DNA from: Chloroflexota bacterium
GTDB taxonomy: Bacteria; Chloroflexota; Anaerolineae; Anaerolineales; Villigracilaceae
Reading direction: 5' to 3'
Assembly (NCBI GenBank): GCA_021787595.1
Contig: JAJYLQ010000017.1
Span: 1 to 64,000, forward strand
Length of the DNA stretch: 64,000 nucleotides
Position 1 is the first letter of the stretch. Each line of letters opens with the position of its first letter. Positions 1 through 7,304 of the stretch are shown here, piece after piece. A model generated the notes under the pieces. That model worked only from the letters and a program-made list of their open reading frames with translations. It was not told where the DNA came from and ran no database searches. The translations under genes were made by a program, and so were the position numbers.

Positions 1-2
1 CG

Positions 3-248
3 GAAGATCGGATCGGTCAGGTTTCTCTGGGGCAGTTGGCAAACGTCAAGTTTGATTCGTTCCCCAATCGCACGTTCCAGGCGAAGGTCAGCTACATTTC
101 CAATCAGGCGGAGTTCACGCCGCGCAACGTGCAGACAGTGGAAGGGCGCCAGACGACCGTCTTTGCCGTGAAGCTTCAACTCTCCGATACCAGCGGCAGC
201 CTCAAACCCGGCATGCCCGGCGACGTCACCTTCGTTCTATCCAAGTAA
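3..248 (+). CDS. HlyD-family efflux adaptor, C-terminal fragment
   Basis: The reading frame is already open at the window edge, so only about 81 C-terminal residues are visible and the true start lies upstream. The visible part reads as the last beta-barrel of a periplasmic adaptor or membrane-fusion protein: residues after the edge give a barrel strand, then FTPRNVQT, then the typical ending LKPGMPGDVTF. Proteins of this family link an ABC exporter to the cell surface. The gene ends 5 nt before the first ATPase gene, the order expected for a YbhG/YbhF-type exporter. A TTG at 36 could be mistaken for a start, but family sequence continues upstream of it. Confidence 0.8.
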   Translation, partial: EDRIGQVSLGQLANVKFDSFPNRTFQAKVSYISNQAEFTPRNVQTVEGRQTTVFAVKLQLSDTSGSLKPGMPGDVTFVLSK

Positions 249-253
249 GAAGA

Positions 254-1216
254 ATGGCCGCCAATATTTTATTGGAAACAGAGAATTTAGTTCGAACCTT
301 TGGCCCAACTCGCGCGGTGGATGGCTTAAGCTTTCAAATCCGGGCCGGGGAAATGGTTGGCCTGGTAGGCCCGGACGGCGCGGGGAAAACCACAGCCATT
401 CGCCTGTTGTGCGGCGCACTTCAACCGACCCGCGGCATGATCCGCGTAGCCGGTTACCAGGTTCCGGCGCAGGTCGAAAAAGCGCGCGAAGAGATCGGTT
501 ATCTTGCCCAGCGATTCAGTTTGTACGGCGATTTAACGGTCAAAGAAAACCTGGATTTCTTCGGCGAAGTTTTCGACATTCCCGGTGCCGAGCGCGAACA
601 GCGTTCCCAGGAATTGCTCCGGTTTGCCGGGCTATCTGAATTCCAGAATCGTCCGGCCGCGGCTCTTTCCGGCGGGATGCAGAAAAAGCTTGGACTGGCC
701 TGCGCGCTCGTTCATCGCCCCAAAGTCCTTTTACTGGATGAACCCACCGGCGGCGTGGACCCTGTTGCGCGTCAGGAGTTCTGGCATTTGCTGATCGGAT
801 TGCTGCGCGAAGGTTCGGCTGTTTTGGTCAGCACACCCTATATGGATGAGGCCATGCGCTTCCACCGCGTAATCTTTATGAACCACGGCCGCGCCTTGAC
901 ACAGGACGCGCCGCGCGCTTTGATGGCTCGTCTCTCTGGCCGGATTTTGGAACTGGCTGCCGAACCTCAGATGACAGCTCGCGATATCGCGGTTCAGGAT
1001 CCCGAAGTTGAAGATGTCCATTCGTTTGGCGGTTATCTGCATCTGCGCGTCAGTTCTGCCGATGGCCCGATGAAACGCATCCCGGAGAAACTTGCCTCCG
1101 CTGGCATCTCCGTGACTCACCTGATTCCCGTCGCGCCGACTTTGGAAGACGTGTTCATTCAGCTTCTGGAAACGGAAGGAGAAGGAAATGGCAACCCCAT
1201 CCCTTCCGCTGCTTGA
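254..1216 (+). CDS. ABC transporter ATP-binding protein (YbhF N-half type)
   Basis: Nucleotide-binding subunit (320 aa) of a drug- or metabolite-exporting ABC system. Walker A GPDGAGKT is at residues 39-46, the signature LSGGM near 138-142, Walker B LLLDEP near 159-164. The switch (H-loop) histidine is replaced: the motif reads STPYMDEA, with Pro about residue 195, whereas the partner ATPase has STHYMDEA-like TTHYMDEA. The pair may therefore be functionally asymmetric, as in the fused YbhF protein of enterobacteria. ATG at 254 follows the adaptor gene by 5 nt, and the 3' end overlaps the next ATPase gene by 29 nt, so the three are one operon. Substrate unknown. Confidence 0.88.
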   Translation: MAANILLETENLVRTFGPTRAVDGLSFQIRAGEMVGLVGPDGAGKTTAIRLLCGALQPTRGMIRVAGYQVPAQVEKAREEIGYLAQRFSLYGDLTVKENLDFFGEVFDIPGAEREQRSQELLRFAGLSEFQNRPAAALSGGMQKKLGLACALVHRPKVLLLDEPTGGVDPVARQEFWHLLIGLLREGSAVLVSTPYMDEAMRFHRVIFMNHGRALTQDAPRALMARLSGRILELAAEPQMTARDIAVQDPEVEDVHSFGGYLHLRVSSADGPMKRIPEKLASAGISVTHLIPVAPTLEDVFIQLLETEGEGNGNPIPSAA

Positions 1217-2123
1217 TGTTCAAGGGTTGACAAGAAGGTTCGGTGATTTCACGGCCGTTGACCATGTGACTTTCACAGTCCAGCCGGGTGAAGTGCTTGG
1301 TTATTTGGGACCAAACGGCAGCGGAAAGACGACAACCATCCGCATGTTGTGCGGATTGATTAAACCGACCGAAGGAACGGCCAGCATCCTGGGCATTGAC
1401 GTGACGAGGAATCCCGAAGCGGTCAAACCGCATATTGGATACATGTCGCAAAAATTCGCGTTGTATGATGACCTGACGGTTTTGGAAAACCTGCAATTCT
1501 ATGCCGGCGTTTACGATGTTCCAAGGTCTGAAGAGGCGGGTCGAATTGGCGAAGTTCTGCGCATGGCTGGTTTGGAGAATCGCACAAACGCCTTCACGCG
1601 CGAACTCTCCGGCGGATGGCGTCAGCGGCTGGCGCTTGGCTGCGCGCTGATCCACAAGCCGCCTCTTTTGTTTTTGGACGAGCCAACCAGCGGCGTGGAC
1701 CCGGTGGCGCGCCGCGAGTTCTGGGATTTGATCTATGAGCTCGCCTCTGGCGGCACGACCATCTTCATCACGACCCACTACATGGACGAAGCCGAACACT
1801 GCACGCGCGTCGCCTTCATGTATCGCAGCAAACTGCTCGCGTTGGACACGCCCGCCGGATTAAAGTCAACCTATCTCAAAGGCGCGGCATGGGACCTCGC
1901 AACGACGCCTCTGCTCGAGACGGTCGAATTATTGAGCGGGACCGAGGGCATCGCCCAGGCCAGCCTTCACGGCGACCGCGCGCACGTCATCGTCAAGCCC
2001 GGCGAATGGACGCCCGAGAGCCTCACCGAAAAATTGACCGGCAGCGGCATCACCGTTCAGTCTGTCGAGACAGTTGAGTCGACGCTGGAAGATGTGTTCA
2101 CGCTCCTGGCGCATTCCAGTTAA
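1188..2123 (+). CDS. ABC transporter ATP-binding protein (YbhF C-half type)
   Basis: Second ATPase (311 aa) of the same exporter. It has Walker A GPNGSGKT near residues 41-48, signature LSGGW, Walker B LLFLDEP and an intact H-loop TTHYMDEA. The C-terminal domain ends with TLEDVFTLLA, as is usual for the CcmA/YbhF group. The ATG at 1188 lies inside the 3' end of the first ATPase and has a purine-rich ribosome site (GGAAGGAGAAGG) just before it. In known systems two ABC-2 permease genes usually follow. Here a terminator and an oppositely oriented gene follow instead, so any permeases must lie upstream of the window or elsewhere. Confidence 0.88.
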   Translation: MATPSLPLLDVQGLTRRFGDFTAVDHVTFTVQPGEVLGYLGPNGSGKTTTIRMLCGLIKPTEGTASILGIDVTRNPEAVKPHIGYMSQKFALYDDLTVLENLQFYAGVYDVPRSEEAGRIGEVLRMAGLENRTNAFTRELSGGWRQRLALGCALIHKPPLLFLDEPTSGVDPVARREFWDLIYELASGGTTIFITTHYMDEAEHCTRVAFMYRSKLLALDTPAGLKSTYLKGAAWDLATTPLLETVELLSGTEGIAQASLHGDRAHVIVKPGEWTPESLTEKLTGSGITVQSVETVESTLEDVFTLLAHSS

Positions 2124-2170
2124 AGAGAAATGACTCAGAATTACCACCGCCGCAAGAGCGATTAACGCAG

Positions 2171-2201
2171 GAGCCTGACGGAATTTGTCAGGCTCTTTTT
2201 T
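2171..2201 (+). terminator. Rho-independent terminator of ABC operon
   Basis: A perfect 9-bp stem (GAGCCTGAC / GTCAGGCTC) with a 7-nt loop is followed by a run of T. It lies 48 nt after the second ATPase stop codon and just before the convergent exonuclease gene. Confidence 0.9.
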
Positions 2202-2212
2202 CATCCAATGGG

Positions 2213-3016
2213 TCATGCTTCTATATTGACTTGAACGATCCGATCCAGACGAAAACTTCGTTCGGCTTCCCGCAAATGGCAATAGGCCTGAAGATAAATG
2301 TAATCGGATAATCCGATCACTTGACGCGGCGTGACCCAGCGTTCGGTTTGCTCGCCGTCCTTATCCACATAACGGATGAACATGCGTTTGCCGCCATAGA
2401 TCGCTTCGCCCAATTCGGTCGGCAATTGAATGCCTTCATCCGGCCAGGCGGGGGAATTGTAAATGCCGATGTAATCGTCCAGCGGCCTGTTCGATTCCTT
2501 CAACGCGTCCATCATGGCGAAGAAAATGCCGCGGGCGTTGAGCGCATCCGCTTCGGCGCCGCGCCCGCTCACCGTCGAGACATGGAACGCATCTGCGATG
2601 GCATGCAGACTGTAGGACGGCAGTTCGAAATATTGGCGGGCGAGCATCAATGTGTCAATCAGGTTCGGGATTTGAATCTCGCGTCCAAGGCGGCGGTATT
2701 CGCTGTCCAAAAATTGCAGATCGAATTTCGAGTTATGGCAGATGACCACCGCGTCCCTGATTTGTTCTTCGATGCGATTCGCAAGCTCCGCAAAAGGCGG
2801 CGCTGATGCGAGATCGGCTTCGGACAGACCGTTGACGCTGGCCGCGCCCGGCGACAGCGGACGTCCGGGATTGATCAGAGTCTGATACGTTCCTTTGATG
2901 CGCCGGCCCTCGGTGAGGACAATGCCGACTTCGCAAATGCGGTCACCGAACCACGGAGAAAGGCCCGTGGTTTCGAGATCGAGGAAGGCGAAGCGCGCGT
3001 TGGAGAGGTCGAACAT
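2213..3016 (-). CDS. DnaQ-like 3'-5' exonuclease with C-terminal WYL-like domain
   Basis: DEDD-superfamily exonuclease, 267 aa from the ATG at 3016. Exo I is DLETTGL, Exo II NSKFDLQFL, and Exo III ends in EADALNA. The histidine that normally lies five residues before the last Asp (H-x4-D) is Arg here (RGAEAD), so the usual general base is missing. The last 60 residues (IRYVDKDGEQ... then FRLDRIVQV) resemble a WYL domain, a nucleic-acid- or nucleotide-sensing module common in regulators. An upstream TTG (3067) would add 17 residues that do not look like family sequence, so I prefer MFDLSN. It could act in repair or in regulated RNA/DNA trimming. Convergent with the ABC operon. Confidence 0.78.
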   Translation of the reverse strand: MFDLSNARFAFLDLETTGLSPWFGDRICEVGIVLTEGRRIKGTYQTLINPGRPLSPGAASVNGLSEADLASAPPFAELANRIEEQIRDAVVICHNSKFDLQFLDSEYRRLGREIQIPNLIDTLMLARQYFELPSYSLHAIADAFHVSTVSGRGAEADALNARGIFFAMMDALKESNRPLDDYIGIYNSPAWPDEGIQLPTELGEAIYGGKRMFIRYVDKDGEQTERWVTPRQVIGLSDYIYLQAYCHLREAERSFRLDRIVQVNIEA

Positions 3017-3073
3017 CTGCGTTGAAGTGCTGGCGGCTATCTTACCGTTTTTTCGTTCGCCGCGCAAATCTCG

Positions 3074-4018
3074 TTAATGGATTGCCAGTTTGATCAGGCG
3101 ATGATCGCCGGGATCGGTCACGATCAAATTGCCATCGCCATCGAAGATGAGCCCCTGCGGCTGGCTGATGCCGCCGATCAAAATCGTATTTTGTTTTGTC
3201 GCGGCAGAGATCAAATGGACGGCGTTATCTCCAAGCGCGTTGACGAAAATATTTCCGCTGGCGTCTTCGATGACATCATCAGGCGTCGGCAGGGCCGCCA
3301 GTTTTTCGACCGCGCCGCCGGGGCGGATTCGATCCAGTGAATTGCCATATTCATCTGCGATCAAAATGCTGCCATCCGGTTCGACCCACGCGCCGGTCGG
3401 GCGCACAAAACCGGAGGCGATTTGCGTGACCGTTTTTCCATCGAGGCTGACGCGTAATACCGTTCCGTTTGGGCTGTCCGGGACGATGATCGTTGGCGCA
3501 TTCGGATCATGGTCATCGAACGCGATGCCATCCACACCCATTCGATTCGTTGTGTTTCGCAGATTCAAGAAGGTCGTCAGTGTTCTGGAATTCGGATCGT
3601 AACGCACGAGCCGATTCTTTCCCTGTTCGGCGATGACGAGCGAACCATCCGGCAAAATCACCATGCCCTCTGGTTCGTCGAAACCCGAAAGATAAATTTG
3701 CAATCCGTCATCTTTTGTGTATCGCCGGATGGTTCCATCGCTGACATCCGAAAGATAAATCGAGCCGTCGGGCGCGAACAAAAGATCATCGGGCCCGGGC
3801 AAATTGGATGCCAGGACAACGATTTGCGGGTGCGTATTGATCGGCGGCGGAGTGAACATCGGAGTGATGCTCGGCGCAGGCATGGAGGTGAATACCGCCG
3901 TGCTGGTTCCAGTTGGAAATGACGCCGCTGCGAATGTTGGCACTGGCGTTGCCGGACCAGCGCAGGCAGCGAATGCCAGCACGGCGGTCGAAAGAATCGA
4001 ATAAAGTCGAAGGTTCAT
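3074..4018 (-). CDS. NHL/SMP-30-type beta-propeller lipoprotein
   Basis: Secreted lipoprotein of 314 aa. The start was moved to the ATG at 4018, because it gives a clear lipoprotein signal (MNLRLYSILSTAVLAF then the lipobox AACAG), while upstream in-frame sequence is non-coding. After a Pro/Thr-rich linker come repeated blades of the form DGSIYLSD, DGSLVIAE, DGSILIADEYGN and DGNLIVTDPGDH. These are typical of NHL or gluconolactonase-like propellers. Such proteins bind ligands or hydrolyse lactones; no catalytic residues can be assigned with confidence. It is the last gene before the exonuclease on the same strand, 57 nt apart, and may be co-transcribed with it. Confidence 0.75.
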   Translation of the reverse strand: MNLRLYSILSTAVLAFAACAGPATPVPTFAAASFPTGTSTAVFTSMPAPSITPMFTPPPINTHPQIVVLASNLPGPDDLLFAPDGSIYLSDVSDGTIRRYTKDDGLQIYLSGFDEPEGMVILPDGSLVIAEQGKNRLVRYDPNSRTLTTFLNLRNTTNRMGVDGIAFDDHDPNAPTIIVPDSPNGTVLRVSLDGKTVTQIASGFVRPTGAWVEPDGSILIADEYGNSLDRIRPGGAVEKLAALPTPDDVIEDASGNIFVNALGDNAVHLISAATKQNTILIGGISQPQGLIFDGDGNLIVTDPGDHRLIKLAIH

Positions 4019-4154
4019 CTTGATTTTATGGCGCCATTGCGGGCGGACACTGGGATTGCCGCACCGAAAGGACACGGCAGGCAATTCTGCGGAGTCTCGC
4101 AGCCCTGGGATTGGCATGTTAAGCTTGTGTTCAATTTTACCTGCCTTCGAAAAG

Positions 4155-4182
4155 ACGGCCCGCCGCATTTGCGGCGGGCCGT
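4155..4182 (-). terminator. Strong hairpin, likely terminator
   Basis: A perfect 12-bp GC-rich stem (ACGGCCCGCCGC / GCGGCGGGCCGT) with an ATTT loop. On the minus strand it is followed by CTTTTC, so it probably ends transcription of the eRF1-like gene upstream. The short T-run leaves some doubt. Confidence 0.6.
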
Positions 4183-4316
4183 TCCATTTGCTGTTCTTGA
4201 AAATGTGGCTCTCCCGTTTTTGCCGGGAGGCATCTGCAAAGTACGGCGGACTTTCCGCAGATTTCATGGATTGTGCAGAAAAATCTGTGAGATCTGCGTG
4301 ATCTGCGGATTGATCT

Positions 4317-4757
4317 TTAATCTTTCCTGTTAAACGCCGAAGAGGCGTTATTCTGTTTTTGAAAATGTTTTCGGACTTTTGCGGCGATCTGGCGTTCGGT
4401 CATTTTGTCAGCCGATTCGATCCGGATGTCCGGCACTCCTGCCCTTTCGCGCGCCAGCCGCTTTTCGAGTTCGAACTTTGCCTCGCCGGGGCCGAAGATC
4501 AGGAGCGCGTCCGCGCCCCGGATTTTGGAAATGACGTCCTTGTAGAATTTGTTGAGACGCTCCGAAAACCGTTTATCCAGTTGATCATCGCCCTGCTGAT
4601 ATTGCGCGCTGTAAGGCGTCTTGGGCCGTGTAGCTCCTCGATAGCGGGTGTGTTGTCCAATCCCCGATTCGATTTTCTGGATGTTCTCCCTTTCCTCGTC
4701 GAGGATCACCATCAGCGACTCTTTGTGGTCAATCCATAAACCGATCCGTTTGAGCAT
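4317..4757 (-). CDS. eRF1/Pelota-domain-like protein (baeRF type)
   Basis: Protein of 146 aa. It starts with IGLWIDHKESLMVIL and has a central ADALLIFGPGEAKFELEKRL, the pattern I associate with bacterial eRF1/Vms1-like proteins implicated in handling stalled ribosomes. That assignment is by motif memory only. The ATG at 4757 has a good ribosome site (AGAGGATCT) directly upstream; a longer frame to 4814 lacks one. No catalytic Gln or Gly motif of peptidyl-tRNA hydrolysis can be confirmed. The gene stands alone, between a hairpin downstream and a palindromic repeat element upstream. Confidence 0.5.
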   Translation of the reverse strand: MLKRIGLWIDHKESLMVILDEERENIQKIESGIGQHTRYRGATRPKTPYSAQYQQGDDQLDKRFSERLNKFYKDVISKIRGADALLIFGPGEAKFELEKRLARERAGVPDIRIESADKMTERQIAAKVRKHFQKQNNASSAFNRKD

Positions 4758-4775
4758 AGATCCTCTATTTCTAAC

Positions 4776-4946
4776 ATTACAGCGCAAAGTTAGAGCATTG
4801 AGGGTTCTGCTCATGGCTTTTCTACCGTTTTCGCCCTCATCCCCACCCCTTCCCCCGAATGGGGAAGGGAGTCTCCTCTCCCTTTGGGAGAGGGAAAGGG
4901 TGAGGGAGAATTGGCAGGGAACGATTGCTCGACCTTGCGCTGTAAT
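4776..4946. repeat. MITE-like palindromic element, family 1 copy A
   Basis: Terminal inverted repeats ATTACAGCGCAA (4776-4787) and TTGCGCTGTAAT (4935-4946) extend imperfectly to about 21 nt. They enclose a GC-rich core at 4834-4906 that starts CCCTCATCCCC and ends GGGTGAGGG and folds into two hairpins. The core is close to the reverse complement of the core at 6163-6237. No coding capacity. It fills most of the 350-nt gap between the eRF1-like gene and the truncated methyltransferase. No convincing target duplication was seen. Confidence 0.65.
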
Positions 4947-5111
4947 ACTAATTCATTTGCTGTTTCTCATCTCCGCCACATCCAGTATACGGATTCCTCC
5001 CTTGAAGTTCAATGACCGTCCCGAAGGTCGGGCGCGGTAAGGGAAGAAGCTCCCGCCTCATCACGCTTTATTATCCACAACGATAACCCATGAACTTTAG
5101 GAGAAACTGAG

Positions 5112-5357
5112 ATGGCGATGCCGCTGGATGTGAACTTGCCAGAGAAATGGGAGACGGATTATGAACATGGGACAGACGGCTGGGATTTGGGCGGATCGGC
5201 ACCCGTTTTCGAACGGCTTGTCTCGAGCGGCCGCCTCCAACCGGGACGAATGATTGTGCCCGGTGCCGGACGCGGTCACGACGCCCGCGAATTTTCCCGC
5301 CACGGATTCCAAGTGACGGCGGTTGATTTCGCGCCGCATGACGTTCATGAAATGAAC
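5112..5357 (+). pseudogene. Truncated TPMT-like methyltransferase
   Basis: The first 80 or so residues match the start of the thiopurine-methyltransferase-like SAM enzymes: PEKWETDYEHGTDGWDLGG, then MIVPGAGRGHDAREF (SAM-binding glycine motif) and VTAVDFAP. Homology stops near 5350, exactly where the antisense 3' end of the DsbA-like gene begins; the frame then runs on as shadow sequence to 5522. About 60% of a normal 200-residue enzyme is missing. A good ribosome site (AGGAG at 5099-5103) precedes ATG 5112, so the fragment may still be translated, but it cannot be an active enzyme. Confidence 0.75.
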
Positions 5358-5360
5358 GGA

Positions 5361-6002
5361 TCATCCTCCAGCCAGCAGCGGAGCGATCACGGCCTTGAAT
5401 TGCGCGAAAGAGGCCGGGCCGACCAGCTTTTTCCCATTGACCAGGAACGAGGGCGTCCCGATAAATCCGTATTGCCGGGCTTCTTTCATACTCTGATCCA
5501 CCTTGGCTTTGTCCTGTCCTGAATCGAGACAGCGATCGAATTGGGTCGCGTTCAAGCCAGTCTGCGCGGCGTAAGCTTTCAAGTCATCGCTGGACAGCGC
5601 AGGCGCTTTGGCATACAGCAGGTCGTGATATTGCCAGAACTTGCCCTGGTCGAAGGCGCACTGACCGGCCTCCGCCGCCTTCGGTGACTGCGCCGTGATG
5701 ATCGGATAGTCCCGCCAGATGAAACGGACCCGATCACCGTAAGCGGCGATGATTTGTTTCAAGACGCCAGCCTTTTCCCAGCCAAGACAGGTGGTGCAAC
5801 CAAAGTCTCCGTATTCGATGATCGTCACTTTCGCGGATGATGAGCCAAGCGATGGATCGGAGGCAAGGCGCGCCGCGCCCAACGCAGGAACGCGTGATTG
5901 CATCCAAAGGATCAGCGCAATGGCAGCAACGATGACAGCCACTGCTCCAATCATGAGGCTGGGGCGCAATTTCGTGTTTCGGGACGATGTGTTTTGATTC
6001 AT
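5361..6002 (-). CDS. DsbA-family thioredoxin, membrane-anchored
   Basis: Extracytoplasmic thiol-disulfide oxidoreductase of 213 aa. An N-terminal membrane anchor (residues 15-34) is followed by a thioredoxin fold with the active site GDFGCTTCLGW (Cys69, Cys72), an alpha-helical insertion and the cis-proline motif GTPSFLVNGK. This is the single-domain DsbA type common in Gram-positive bacteria and Chloroflexota. It presumably introduces or shuffles disulfides in exported proteins. ATG at 6002 has a ribosome site about 9 nt upstream. It is divergent from the selenoprotein candidate, another DsbA-fold enzyme, and its 3' end abuts the truncated methyltransferase. Confidence 0.88.
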   Translation of the reverse strand: MNQNTSSRNTKLRPSLMIGAVAVIVAAIALILWMQSRVPALGAARLASDPSLGSSSAKVTIIEYGDFGCTTCLGWEKAGVLKQIIAAYGDRVRFIWRDYPIITAQSPKAAEAGQCAFDQGKFWQYHDLLYAKAPALSSDDLKAYAAQTGLNATQFDRCLDSGQDKAKVDQSMKEARQYGFIGTPSFLVNGKKLVGPASFAQFKAVIAPLLAGG

Positions 6003-6059
6003 GTTCGGCCGGACCTTTTCTCAGAAAGTGTTTTGGAATTCATGAATAGATGTAGGCAT

Positions 6060-6335
6060 GTCATTCTGAGCGACCAGAGGGAGCGAAGAATCTCGCTTTT
6101 TAGCTGGTTTTCCATTTAAAATAACTGATGTTACGCAATCCAATAATTTTTTCATCTTATACACCCTCACCCCGGCCCTCTCCCGCGGGGAGAGGGGACT
6201 CCCTTCCCCTTTCGGGGGAAGGGTTGGGGGATGAGGGAGAAGTTTGCGTAACATCAGTAAAATAAAACTCTGAGACTCTTCGTGGTGCCGCCCCCGCGTG
6301 TGCGGGATCTTCGACTTGGCGCCACTCAGAATGAC
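6060..6335. repeat. Family 2 palindromic element, interrupted
   Basis: GTCATTCTGAG (6060-6070) and CTCAGAATGAC (6325-6335) form perfect 11-nt terminal inverted repeats. Inside them GCGAAGAATCTC pairs approximately with GAGACTCTTCG. The right half contains CCCCCGCGTGTGCGGG and CTTCGACTTGGCGCCACTC, also found in the element at 34919-35075. The left and right halves are separated by a complete family 1 element (6124-6258), so this copy was split by a later insertion. Non-coding. Confidence 0.7.
6124..6258. mobile_element. MITE-like element, family 1 copy B, nested
   Basis: Perfect 15-nt terminal inverted repeats (ACTGATGTTACGCAA at 6124-6138, its complement at 6244-6258) enclose a GC-rich two-hairpin core at 6163-6237. 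A 6-nt direct repeat AAAATA flanks it (6118-6123 and 6259-6264), consistent with a target duplication, although the surroundings are AT-rich. There is no reading frame, so it would need a transposase in trans. It splits the family 2 element around it. Confidence 0.65.
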
Positions 6336-6496
6336 AAGTTGAAACAATGATTTTGATTTTTAAAACACTCTCTCGGTGGCGTCATGGAATAAGATGGCTG
6401 CGGCTCCGGGTTTATTACCTGTTCTTCCGATACGCAAATGAGATTTGCGTAAGAATCGACTGTCTCCCGGTTGTCTATTTTGCCATCGAGAAGAAC

Positions 6497-7117
6497 ATGG
6501 ATTTCAAGTTGACGATCTTCTCCGATTACATCTGACCGTGGTGTTATGTCGGCCAGGGTGTGGTCGAGAAATTAAAGGCAGAATACAACATCGAACTGGA
6601 ATTCCGCCCGTTCTACTTATATGGGGACACGCCGCCGGAAGGCCGGGAGTTGCCCGAGCAGGTTAAACGGGCACGCGCTGCCGGGTCGGAAGAGCGGTTG
6701 CGTCAAATCGCCAGTTCGCATGGGATGAAGTTCGCGTCCATAAAGCGGATTTACAATACACGTCTCGCGCACGAAGCGACGGAGTACGCGCGCGAACATG
6801 GCAAGGCCGGAGAATTCAACCGCGTCGTCTTTCGCAAAGTGTATGCGGAAGGGCAGGACATCAGTCAATGGGCTGTGCTGCACTCAGCCGCGCTTGAAGC
6901 CGGCCTGGATGCGGACGAAATGCAAAGTGAAGTGCAGGGCGGCAAATTTACCGCGGAGGTCGCGGCTCAAGTCCGGCAGGCATATCAGATCGGCGTCTCT
7001 GGAGTGCCGACGTACGTAATCAACAATCGTTATGCCATCGTCGGCGCACAGCCGTACGAAGTTTTCAAGAACGCACTGGCAAAAATTTTGAAATCAAGAG
7101 ATGCCTCATCGAAATAG
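6497..7117 (+). CDS. FrnE/DsbA-family oxidoreductase, candidate selenoprotein (in-frame TGA)
   Basis: Cytoplasmic thioredoxin-fold oxidoreductase of the FrnE/2-hydroxychromene-carboxylate-isomerase-like group, 206 residues counting the TGA as Sec13. The frame from ATG 6497 reads MDFKLTIFSDYI, TGA (6533-6535), PWCYVGQGV and then continues without interruption to TAA at 7117. Family members have DxxCPWCYxG here, so TGA replaces exactly the first redox Cys; the second (Cys16) is kept. Downstream, RPFYLYGDTPPEGREL and GVSGVPTYVINNRYAIVGAQ are well conserved. A 7-bp hairpin with a GGGUG loop starts 14 nt after the TGA, as expected of a bacterial SECIS. Otherwise, translation could restart at GTG 6560 without the active site, or this is a point-mutation pseudogene. 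Confidence 0.72.
6549..6567 (+). promoter_or_regulatory. Candidate bacterial SECIS hairpin
   Basis: Left arm UCGGCCA (6549-6555), loop GGGUG (6556-6560), right arm UGGUCGA (6561-6567): seven pairs, one of them G-U. The loop begins 21 nt after the last base of the TGA at 6533-6535 and opens with GG. Bacterial SECIS elements lie in the coding sequence just after the UGA, with an apical loop roughly 16-37 nt downstream and a G in its first two positions. This fits, but the structure was folded by eye. Confidence 0.65.
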
Positions 7118-7304
7118 CGCAAACAAGGCCGGCGGGGGCAGGACGGACGCTCGGCGTACTTTTCCTTTACAATCAAATGTCCCTGCCATTTCTGATGGCT
7201 TTCCGGGGAAAAGCTCGAATCTGCTTCGTGATGCAATTCAGACGCAATTGCACCAGATTTTGACCTCTTGCCTTTTGTTTCGCAATTGATTACCATTATG
7301 CGAA

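Noticed and set aside
4947..5111. Promoter-proximal small gene before the truncated methyltransferase
   Set aside because: No frame with ribosome site or recognisable sequence; only the end of the family 1 element and an untranslated stretch.
6560..7117. FrnE-like protein starting at GTG 6560 as an ordinary complete gene
   Set aside because: It lacks the first strand and the CPWC active site, which are encoded in the same frame just upstream across the TGA; the longer frame from 6497 explains the family match better.
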